A stretch of DNA of 52,814 nt from CAYHWW01 sp964360145 (lineage in GTDB: Bacteria; Bdellovibrionota; UBA1018; CAYHWW01), in NCBI GenBank assembly GCA_964360145.1, contig CAYHWW010000006.1, positions 1 through 52,814 of the forward strand, in the 5' to 3' direction. Under the pieces are notes generated by a model. It was not told where the DNA came from. It saw nothing but the letters and a program-made list of their open reading frames with translations, and searched no databases. Of the stretch, positions 1 through 7,685 are shown piece after piece (positions within the stretch are counted from its first letter, which is position 1; the number at the start of each line of letters is the position of its first letter). The position numbers and the translations under genes are program-made.

Positions 1-50
1 GACGCTGAGCCACACCTGAGTGCACTTTGCGCTGATTCATTTTGACGCGC

Positions 51-69
51 CAAAAACCCGTTTCGGGTC
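51..69 (-). terminator. Candidate Rho-independent terminator of the serS/tRNA-Ser transcript
   Basis: On the minus strand a 5-bp stem, ACCCG-AAA-CGGGT (positions 68-56), is followed directly by a run of T (56-52). It lies downstream of tRNA-Ser and of the inverted-repeat element at 75-217, where the long minus-strand array would be expected to end. The stem is short, so efficiency is uncertain. No gene is visible in positions 1-50. Confidence 0.45.
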
Positions 70-74
70 CCCAC

Positions 75-217
75 GAGGAGAGAGAGGGATTCCCCTCCAT
101 TCGGTTCGCTTCACGCTCACCTCATTCCGGGCCGGCCATCTGGCCTTTCGGTCGCCTCCGGCTCCTCAGCATGCTGTGGCATGCCGACCAGATGGCTTCG
201 AATCCCTCTCTCTCCTC
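75..217. repeat. Nested inverted-repeat element with tRNA-Ser-like ends
   Basis: The outer arms are an 18-bp perfect inverted repeat (75-92 and 200-217). The right arm, extended to 197, is a 21-nt exact match to the 3' end of the adjacent tRNA-Ser (T-loop through acceptor stem), in inverted orientation. The left arm matches the tRNA 3' end in the tRNA's own orientation. Inside lie a 9-bp inverted repeat (135-143 / 188-196) and a perfect hairpin, GCATGC-TGTG-GCATGC (169-184). It could fold as one long structured RNA, or be a MITE-like insertion targeting the tRNA 3' end. Open reading frames across it are shadows and not credible genes. Confidence 0.75.
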
Positions 218-246
218 TTGTTGGAGCTGGGATTCAATTTTAGCGG

Positions 247-336
247 TGGAGGAGAGAGAGGGATTCGAACCCTCGAACGGGTTACCCCGTTGCCGGTTTT
301 CAAAACCGGTGCTTTCGACCACTCAGCCATCTCTCC
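247..336 (-). tRNA. tRNA-Ser (anticodon UGA)
   Basis: On the minus strand the cloverleaf is complete. The acceptor is GGAGAGA/TCTCTCC, and the anticodon stem CCGGT/ACCGG closes the loop TTTGAAA (anticodon TGA). The long class II variable arm has the stem AACGGG/CCCGTT, and the T-arm is GAGGG-TTCGAAT-CCCTC. The discriminator base reads T and is followed by an encoded CCA (249-247); most bacterial serine tRNAs carry G there. The 5' end lies only 2 nt after the serS stop codon, so this tRNA is probably cut by RNase P from the end of the serS mRNA. Confidence 0.95.
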
Positions 337-338
337 GC

Positions 339-1618
339 CTAAACCCGCTTCACGGGTTGCAACACGTCTACGCCCATATACGGCCTGAGGGCCTTGGGCA
401 CAACCACTGATCCATCCTCTTGCTGGAAGTTCTCTAAAATCGCGAGCCAGGTACGGCCCACCGCCAGGCCCGAACCATTTAACGTATGCACGAGACGCGG
501 CTTATCACCCTGAGCATCCCGATAGCGAATCTGCGCACGACGGGCCTGGTAATCCTCGAAGTTACTGCACGATGAAATTTCACGATATGCCCCCGCCGCG
601 GGCAGCCACACCTCAAGGTCATAGGTCTTCGCCGCGCCCGCCCCCATGTCCCCCGTACACAAGAGCATGCGACGATAGGGCAGCTCCAGGCGCTCCAAAA
701 TAGTCTCTGCGTGGCGCGTAAGCCTCTCGTGTTCTTCATTGCTGGTCTCGGGCCGCACGAAGCGCACGATCTCAACCTTGTCGAACTGGTGCTGACGAAT
801 GAGTCCCCGCGTATCTTTACCGTAATTACCCACTTCGCTGCGGAAGCAGGGCGTATATGCGGTGAGCGCCATGGGCAGCTGAGCCCCATCCAAAATTTCG
901 TCTCGAAATAAATTCGTCACCGGCACTTCCGCCGTGGGGATCAGGTAATAGTCGGTGTTCGCGATCTTAAAGAGATCCTCTTCAAACTTGGGCAGCTGGC
1001 CCGTGCCATACAGCGAATCGCGATTCACCATGAAGGGCACCCAGGCCTCGGTATAACCATGTTCCCTGGTGTGCACGTCGAGCATGAACTGCATCAGCGC
1101 CCGCTCAAGGCGCGCACCCATGCCCATCAAGACCGAAAAGCGGGCGCCAGTGAGCTTCACGGCGCGCTCCATGTCCAGAATGCCAAGGCCCTCGCCCACG
1201 ACCTGGTGCTCCTTTGGAGTAAAGCCGAACGTTCCTGGTTCGCCCCAAATCTTTTCAATCCTATTGTCTTCGGCGCCTTTGCCGAAGGGCACCGACTCGT
1301 GGGGGATATTGGGTATGGTTGCCGCCAAACCCTTGAACTCTTCCTCGATCTGGGTGAGCTCCACGTCGAGTTGTTTCACCTTCTCAGACACGCCCTTCAT
1401 GCGGGCCATGAGCTCATCGGTGCTTTTACCTTCTTTTTTCAGACGACCGATCTCGGTGGATGCGGAGTTGCGCTCGGCCTTCAGCTTCTCCGCTTCGATA
1501 ATGGCCGTACGTCGTTTTTCAGACAACAACTTGATCTGCGGGGGGGGGTGAGCCCGCGGCGTTCTAGGCCCTTCACGAGAGCATCGATCTTTTCACCGAA
1601 ATACTTTGGATCCAGCAT
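339..1618 (-). CDS. serS: Seryl-tRNA synthetase, frameshifted in a poly-C tract as given
   Basis: This enzyme charges tRNA-Ser (and tRNA-Sec where present) with serine in the cytoplasm. Class II motif 2 is clear (FRSEVGNYGKDTRGLIRQHQ), as is motif 3 (NGSGLAVGRTWLAILEN). The N-terminal coiled-coil arm spans about residues 30-100 of the repaired protein. The natural start is the ATG at 1618 (MLDPKYFGEKIDALVKG...), but that frame is broken at a run of nine C (minus strand, 1548-1540). One extra C restores a single 426-residue protein, the usual family length. As written, the uninterrupted part runs from 1529 to 339. The break may be a homopolymer sequencing error or a real mutation; the intact remainder favours error. 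The gene lies 12 nt after the TPR gene and directly before its own substrate tRNA. Confidence 0.93.
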
Positions 1619-1630
1619 GATTATCCCACC

Positions 1631-4600
1631 TTACTGGATCAGCTTCTCGATCTCAACCCTGTCCGGCGCATCCGGGTATAAGTCTAGGTAAGCCTTAAAC
1701 TGCTGGGCCGCCTCTTTCCGTTGCCCCATGTCGAAGTAAACCGAGCCAAGACGCTTACGCACCTCGGGGTAGCCAGGGTCCAGTTTCATGGCCCGCTCCA
1801 ACATGGTTTGGGCGGCGGCATAAGACTTCAGCATGTGGTTGGAGTAACCAGCACCCACCAACGCGGGCACGCTTGCGGGGTCGAGGGCCAGAGCCGCATT
1901 CAGCCGCTTCATGGCCTCCAGGTAATCACGGCCCATATTCAGCGCATTGCCCGCCAAAATGAGGGCATAGACGTGACTGGGGTTGTTTTTCAGCTCCAGC
2001 TCCGCCTCTCGCAGGGCCTCCTTGGGGTTTTGAGCCTGAAGCGCGATTTCGCCCAGCATGTAGTGGCCTCCCGGGTAGCGGGGGAAGGCACGAATGAGAT
2101 CATTCACCACTTTGCTCGCCTGCACGAAGTCCAGCCGCTTCATGGCAATGCGATAACGCTCAATGCGGGGCAGAGGGTCATCAGGGGCCATGGACAAGTA
2201 TGTCTGATACACATCGTCCGCGGCTTTCCACTGCTCCAATGCCTGCAGCGCATCGCCTTTCGCCCGATGCCCCAGTGCGTACTTGGGATCAGATTCCAGC
2301 GCCTTGTCCGCCTCCTTCAAGGCTTGTGACGCATTGTTCTTCTTTAATAGAATCTCAGCAAGCACAACATAATAGGGCGCCTTACTCAGGCCCTTCTCCA
2401 TCTCATTGCTGATGAAGATCTGTGCTTTTTCGATGCCTTCTCCCTCTGCCATGCTTTTCGCCATGCCGGCGATGGCCTTGAAGTTCAACGGGTCGAATCG
2501 GCGTGCCAGGCCAAAAAAGAAGGATGCCTCTTTATACAGCGCTGCTCGATAGAGAATATCCGCGTAATGCACATAGACACTGGGCTCCATGCTGGAGGCC
2601 TGAAGCGCGCGCTTGAAGTAAACCTGCGCCTCGCGCCACTGCTCTTTTTTGTAGTAATAAAAACCATTTAAATAATCGATGAGGGCTGCCGGAGGTTGGG
2701 GGGTGAGCCCCGTGAACCTGTCGATGGCCTTGCGCGCTGTCTCGAACTCGTAACTGTTGATGGCGAACTTAATGTATGGCGGATAGAGATCTTCTCGCGT
2801 GGGCGCCAGCGCCACTGCCTTTTCATAGTAGGTCATGGCATTCAAAGGATTGTTTTGCTCTTTGAATATCGCGGCGATACGCAACAGCGGCTGCGCATTT
2901 TGACCATCCAGGTTCCGCGCATCCATGTAGAGCTTCATGGCCGTTGGTAAGTTCCCCGCTCTGAAGGCCTCTTCCCCCTGAGCCATGAGGTCAAAGACCT
3001 TGGCCAGTTTCTGGGTATCGACGGACACCTTGGCCACGCGTGCACGCACTGTGTAGTATTCCAACAGAATGTCCGTATTCTCGGGCTGCAGCTTGCGGGC
3101 GACGTCCAGGTCTGCCAGGGCCTCTTCGTTGCGACTCACAGACCCGCGCATTTTTCCGCGAATATAGTAGGCCATGGCAAGCTCGCGCCGGGACGCAAGG
3201 TGCTTATTGCTGACGATGAAGTCCGCATGGGACCCTGCGCCAGCCATATCGCCCTTGCGCAGCATCACCTCAGCGAGATGACTGCGGGCTTTCACATGGT
3301 TATTGCTTTTTTGAATGGCCTTTTCAAAGGCGACGACAGCCTGATCGAGTTGCCCATTTTTCTCGAAAATCAAGCCATAGAGGTAGGGGATTTTGGCGCT
3401 GAACCACTGTTCCACAGGGATTTGATCCAACGCCTTGATGGACTCAGCGTAACTCCCTTTATTGAAGTAGCTCATGGCCAAGTAGTAATAAAGTTCCGTC
3501 GGAAATTGGGCACTGCCACTGAGCTGCAATTTCGACAGCTCAATGATGCGCGCAATGGCTGCATCCACGTTGGAGAGCATATTGAAAAACTCGACCTCGA
3601 CGATGGCCACCTCCACAAGATCCGCTTGTTTGTTTTTTGCCGCCTCCACCAATCCGCCGATGACCTGGAAATATTTTTCATCCTGTTCCACAACGTCGAT
3701 GAGGTTGATGTAGCAGCTCGCCAGCAGCGACATCGCCTTGATGTTGCTGCTATTCATGGTCACTGCCTTCATGAAAATCATGGCGGCGCGCTTGTACCCA
3801 TCAACCGTATCCAGCGTGTAAAAGGACAGGGCCGATTTATAGGTCAGCTCGCTAGTTTGTGGATCATTCTTGGATTTATCCACCTCCGGGAACGCCACGC
3901 GGAACGGGATGTCATTCACCGCCTTGGGTTTTCCGGGTGTATTGAGCATGTCGAGTATAAAGATGAGCGCTACCAAAGCGACGATGGGCCCCATGAATTT
4001 GGGGGAAATAAGCCGTTTTCCGGCCTTTCCGCCTGCCCCCTTGGGTGGCACGGAGAGCATCACGGTTTTTTCTTGGGCAACTTCACGCGACGGCTTGCTG
4101 AAGTCCATCTCAGGGATGGCGTCTTCGTCGAAGGGGGCTGGCTCAATGGACGCTGGGGCGCTCACTTCGACGCTGCGGTCCAGCATCATGGTGCGCTCGT
4201 CATCCCGGGAGATGACAACGGTCCCCTCCTCATCACTTGCGTGCTCTGGCTCTTTTTGAATGCTGCGGGTACTGCGTTGGGACGTGCGCACTATGGGCTC
4301 GGCGCGCTCGACGGGTTCGGCAACCACCTCGGGCTCCGCGGCAACACCTTTCTCAACGGTGAGGCGGCCCTCAATGTGTTGCAGGATAAGCTCTGCAATC
4401 TCAGGGAAGTGATTGATGTCCCTCCAGGTTCCCGAGGGGTAAAGCCGTGCCACCTCGTTTCCGCTGATCTTATTCTTCGCGACGAAAAGTTTGATGCGCT
4501 CCAAATCCAATGGCCCCAGGACGCGGCCCGAGGCGAGTCTTATCTTATAATATGTTGTGCCCGGCGCCGCGCGGAATGACTGTCCGTCATCCGGCGGTGG

Positions 4601-4633
4601 CGCCGAGGCCGCTGCGCTATCTGGTGGGCTCAT
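1631..4633 (-). CDS. Membrane-anchored TPR protein with N-terminal GYF-like domain
   Basis: A 1000-residue protein. Residues about 25-90 resemble a GYF_2/DUF4339-type domain (YYKIRL...GPLDLERIKLF...SGTWRDI). A low-complexity, charged linker (about 90-205) contains two TVV/TMM-like patches. One transmembrane helix follows (about 212-230, FMGPIVALVALIFILDML). The remaining ~750 residues are many tetratricopeptide repeats, with typical A-x-x-Y/F and P at repeat ends. The topology suggests an N-terminal domain in the cytoplasm and TPRs outside, but this is not proven. Start ATG at 4633. The gene lies 34 nt after nuoN and 12 nt before serS, so it is probably cotranscribed with both. No specific function is recognised; TPR arrays usually act as protein-binding scaffolds. 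Confidence 0.85.
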   Translation of the reverse strand: MSPPDSAAASAPPPDDGQSFRAAPGTTYYKIRLASGRVLGPLDLERIKLFVAKNKISGNEVARLYPSGTWRDINHFPEIAELILQHIEGRLTVEKGVAAEPEVVAEPVERAEPIVRTSQRSTRSIQKEPEHASDEEGTVVISRDDERTMMLDRSVEVSAPASIEPAPFDEDAIPEMDFSKPSREVAQEKTVMLSVPPKGAGGKAGKRLISPKFMGPIVALVALIFILDMLNTPGKPKAVNDIPFRVAFPEVDKSKNDPQTSELTYKSALSFYTLDTVDGYKRAAMIFMKAVTMNSSNIKAMSLLASCYINLIDVVEQDEKYFQVIGGLVEAAKNKQADLVEVAIVEVEFFNMLSNVDAAIARIIELSKLQLSGSAQFPTELYYYLAMSYFNKGSYAESIKALDQIPVEQWFSAKIPYLYGLIFEKNGQLDQAVVAFEKAIQKSNNHVKARSHLAEVMLRKGDMAGAGSHADFIVSNKHLASRRELAMAYYIRGKMRGSVSRNEEALADLDVARKLQPENTDILLEYYTVRARVAKVSVDTQKLAKVFDLMAQGEEAFRAGNLPTAMKLYMDARNLDGQNAQPLLRIAAIFKEQNNPLNAMTYYEKAVALAPTREDLYPPYIKFAINSYEFETARKAIDRFTGLTPQPPAALIDYLNGFYYYKKEQWREAQVYFKRALQASSMEPSVYVHYADILYRAALYKEASFFFGLARRFDPLNFKAIAGMAKSMAEGEGIEKAQIFISNEMEKGLSKAPYYVVLAEILLKKNNASQALKEADKALESDPKYALGHRAKGDALQALEQWKAADDVYQTYLSMAPDDPLPRIERYRIAMKRLDFVQASKVVNDLIRAFPRYPGGHYMLGEIALQAQNPKEALREAELELKNNPSHVYALILAGNALNMGRDYLEAMKRLNAALALDPASVPALVGAGYSNHMLKSYAAAQTMLERAMKLDPGYPEVRKRLGSVYFDMGQRKEAAQQFKAYLDLYPDAPDRVEIEKLIQ

Positions 4634-4667
4634 GGTCCAAAGACCATTGTCCCCTGCCGTGCTTGGC

Positions 4668-6167
4668 CTACAAACCGGTAATTTGTGCCGCCGCGTTCAT
4701 GGCAAGATCGATCAAAGACGAGGGTAGTATGCCCAGCGCTACCGTGGCCGCTGCCGCGGCAACGGCGACGAAGCCTGGCCCGACGAGCCCCTCGCTGCCA
4801 AAGTCGCGAATGGGGTCTCTCATGTACATCATGACGATGATGCGCAGGTAATAGTAGGCCGAGATCGCGCTGCAAAGCACGGCGAGCACCGTGAGCCATA
4901 CCTCACCGGCCTGAACCGCCGCGCTAAACATCATATATTTGCCTATGAACCCCGCCGTTGGGGGGACCCCCGCCATGGAGAGCATAAACACCATCATGGC
5001 GAGCCCCAGGGCGGGCCGCTTGAAGCCCAACCCCGCAAGATCCTGCACGTCCACCAAGGTGTCGCCCTTGCCCGCCAAGTACGTAATCACGGCGAATGCG
5101 CCCAGGTTGGTGAGAGCATAGGTCGTGATGTAGAGCACCACCGGACCATAACCCGTATGGTTCAAGGAGCCCGCGAACACACCCACCAAGATGTAACCCG
5201 TGTGGGAAATAGAAGAGTACGCCAGCATGCGTTTGATGTTGGGCTGGGTGAGAGCCACCACATTACCCACGAACATGGTGAGCAGCGCTACGACCCAGAA
5301 GATGTTGTGGAAAAGAACGGCTTCCGCTCCGTGGGCTTGATCCATGAAACCCAGGGCCGCGAAAACACGGAGCATGGCTGCCACGGCGGCTGCCTTGAGC
5401 CCCGTGGTCATGAAGTTGGTGATGGTCGTGGGAGCGCCCTCATAGACGTCGGGCATCCACATGTGGAAAGGCACCGCGGCCACCTTAAAGAGGAACCCGC
5501 CCAGCACGAATACGGCGCCCAAGATCATAAGACCATTGCCGGGAGATGCAGAGCGCACCACCGCGGCCAACTGAACGATGTTCATGGTGCCCGTGGCGCC
5601 GTAAAGAAGAGCAACGCCATAGAGGAACACGGCGGATGCAGCGCTGCCCAGGATGTAATACTTCAATGCCGCTTCATTGGACTTCACATCCACGCGCTTG
5701 AAACCGACGAGCACATAAACCGCGATGGACATAATCTCGAGAGAGACGAACAGGACGATGAGATCCAGCGATGACGCGAGCAACATCATGCCCAGGCAGG
5801 CAAAGAGGAGCAGGCTGTAATACTCGGGATGTTCAATGTCCTGGCGCTTCAGGTAGGTGAATGAGGTCAGCGCAACTAACGCCGTGACAACGAGGAAAAT
5901 CCCATTGAAGAGGTTGCTGAACTGGTCCGCGGCGAGCATCCCATTAAAAAGTTTGGTGGAGGGCTCACCCCACACGTAGGCAACCGCCAGCATGGCTGCA
6001 ATGGCCGTACCCAACGTCACGGCCTTCGTAAGCATCTGGTCGGCGAAGCGTTGAGTCACGCCCAAGAGCAGCGCCGCCATGGCGCCGACCATGACGATGA
6101 AGTAGGGTAGCGTGAGCATGAACTGCCCCTGGGTCATCCTGAGGTTTTCCGGGTTGATGAGATCCAT
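4668..6167 (-). CDS. nuoN: NADH-quinone oxidoreductase subunit N
   Basis: Antiporter-like membrane subunit of complex I, proton-pumping across the inner membrane. It has 499 residues and about 14 transmembrane helices. Key channel residues are present: the TM5 Glu (FVSLEIMSI), the TM7 Lys (FKVAAVPFHMWMPD), the TM8 Lys (TTGLKAAA) and the TM12 Lys (FIGKYMMF). It is the last gene of the 14-subunit operon; the start ATG at 6167 lies 3 nt after the nuoM stop. It serves as the intact reference for the altered paralogue NuoN2 at 17849-19336. Confidence 0.96.
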   Translation of the reverse strand: MDLINPENLRMTQGQFMLTLPYFIVMVGAMAALLLGVTQRFADQMLTKAVTLGTAIAAMLAVAYVWGEPSTKLFNGMLAADQFSNLFNGIFLVVTALVALTSFTYLKRQDIEHPEYYSLLLFACLGMMLLASSLDLIVLFVSLEIMSIAVYVLVGFKRVDVKSNEAALKYYILGSAASAVFLYGVALLYGATGTMNIVQLAAVVRSASPGNGLMILGAVFVLGGFLFKVAAVPFHMWMPDVYEGAPTTITNFMTTGLKAAAVAAMLRVFAALGFMDQAHGAEAVLFHNIFWVVALLTMFVGNVVALTQPNIKRMLAYSSISHTGYILVGVFAGSLNHTGYGPVVLYITTYALTNLGAFAVITYLAGKGDTLVDVQDLAGLGFKRPALGLAMMVFMLSMAGVPPTAGFIGKYMMFSAAVQAGEVWLTVLAVLCSAISAYYYLRIIVMMYMRDPIRDFGSEGLVGPGFVAVAAAAATVALGILPSSLIDLAMNAAAQITGL

Positions 6168-6170
6168 GGA

Positions 6171-7685
6171 TCACCCTTTCAAATGGTTGAGCAGCGCCGC
6201 GATGGAGCCATCCATGCGGGAGAGAATGAAGTTGGGAAAAAGACCCATCACAAAAATCATTATGACGATGGGTGCCATCACCAGGTGTTCGCGCAGCGTA
6301 AGGTCTTTCAGCGTCTTATTTTCTTCATTGTCGAGCTTGCCGAACATGACGCGCTTAAACATCCAGAGCATATATACGGCGCCAAAGATGACACCGGTTC
6401 CACCGATCAAGGCCCAAAGCTTGTTCACCTGGAATACACCCAGAAGAATTAAGAACTCACCCACGAACCCGTTGGTGCCGGGCAAAGCGATGGATGAAAG
6501 TGTCACGATCATGAACAACACGGCAAAGGCGGGCATCTGACGGGCAAGGCCGCCAAAGTCCGCAATGAGCCGGGTGTGACGCCGCTCGTAGATCATCCCC
6601 ACAATAAGGAAGAGACCGCCGGTGGAAATACCGTGACTCAGCATCTGATAGACGGCGCCACTCATGGCCTGTGGCTGCAAAGAGAAGAGACCGATCATCA
6701 CGTAACCCATGTGGCTCACGGAGGAATAGGCCACGAGCTTCTTGATATCAGGCTGCACCATGGCTACCCAGGCTCCGTATACGATGGCGATGGCCCCGAG
6801 GGCCATGAATACCGGCGCCACGTAATGCACGGCCTGTGGAAAGAGGGGGAACGCAAAACGCAGAAAACCGTAACCACCCAATTTCAAGAGCACGCCGGCC
6901 AGGATAACGGAGCCCGCGGTGGGTGCCTGAACGTGAGCGTCGGGCAACCACGTATGCAACGGGAAGAGGGGCACTTTAATGGCAAAGGCCAACGCAAAGG
7001 CGAGGAACAGCAACACCTGGGCATTCATCAATCGTGGCTCAAAGGGGATCTGCAATTTATAGAGATCCACGAGCGCCGCGCTGTACATGCCAAACTGGGC
7101 TTTGTACTGGGTCATCAGGTAGAAGATCGCCACCAACATGAGCAGTGAACCCACCAACGTGTAGATGAAAAACTTCATGGCGGCGTAAATGCGGTCTTTG
7201 CCGCCCCAGATGCCCACGAGGAAATACATGGGGATGAGCATGGCCTCCCAGAAGAGATAGAAGAGGATGGTGTCTAGAGCCACAAAGGCCCCCAGCATCC
7301 CGGCCTCCAAAAAGAAAATCAGCGCATAGTAGCTCGGCAGCTTTTCCTCAACCGCGGTCCACGACCCCAACATCACGATGGGAGTGAGGAACGTCGTGAG
7401 AAGGATGAGAGGCAGGCTAATGCCGTCTATGCCCACATTGTAGCTCACCCCAAGGCTCGGGATCCATTGGCCCAGTTCAGCGAACTGATAGCCTGGCGCC
7501 ACTGCGCTGAAACCCGCATAGAGAGACAACGAAAACACAAATACGGCCAAGGACAGGGCGAATGCCGTGATGTGCAACAGCTTCCGCGCACCTTCCGATC
7601 CGGAGGGCATCATCATGACTAAGATGCCAAACAGCACCGGGCCGAAGACCGTGAGCGTAATGAGGTGGGAATTAATGAAGTCCAT
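6171..7685 (-). CDS. nuoM: NADH-quinone oxidoreductase subunit M
   Basis: Antiporter-like proton channel subunit of complex I, 504 residues, about 14 transmembrane helices. The TM5 Glu (LFWEAMLIPMYF), TM7 Lys (FAIKVPLFPLHTWLPDAH), TM8 Lys (VLLKLGGYGFLRF) and TM12 Glu (FVGEFLIL) are all present, as expected for a working channel. Its 5' end overlaps the 3' end of nuoL by 14 nt, which indicates translational coupling. Confidence 0.97.
   Translation of the reverse strand: MDFINSHLITLTVFGPVLFGILVMMMPSGSEGARKLLHITAFALSLAVFVFSLSLYAGFSAVAPGYQFAELGQWIPSLGVSYNVGIDGISLPLILLTTFLTPIVMLGSWTAVEEKLPSYYALIFFLEAGMLGAFVALDTILFYLFWEAMLIPMYFLVGIWGGKDRIYAAMKFFIYTLVGSLLMLVAIFYLMTQYKAQFGMYSAALVDLYKLQIPFEPRLMNAQVLLFLAFALAFAIKVPLFPLHTWLPDAHVQAPTAGSVILAGVLLKLGGYGFLRFAFPLFPQAVHYVAPVFMALGAIAIVYGAWVAMVQPDIKKLVAYSSVSHMGYVMIGLFSLQPQAMSGAVYQMLSHGISTGGLFLIVGMIYERRHTRLIADFGGLARQMPAFAVLFMIVTLSSIALPGTNGFVGEFLILLGVFQVNKLWALIGGTGVIFGAVYMLWMFKRVMFGKLDNEENKTLKDLTLREHLVMAPIVIMIFVMGLFPNFILSRMDGSIAALLNHLKG

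Noticed and set aside
20..410. Overlapping open frames on both strands across the tRNA-Ser region
   Set aside because: They translate the tRNA and its repeated 3' end (GERGIRTLE-type peptides), a well-known source of false proteins.
3200..4579. 459-codon plus-strand open frame opposite the TPR gene
   Set aside because: It is antisense to a clear TPR protein, has His/Leu/Arg-biased composition with no domain, and arises from codon bias in the real gene.
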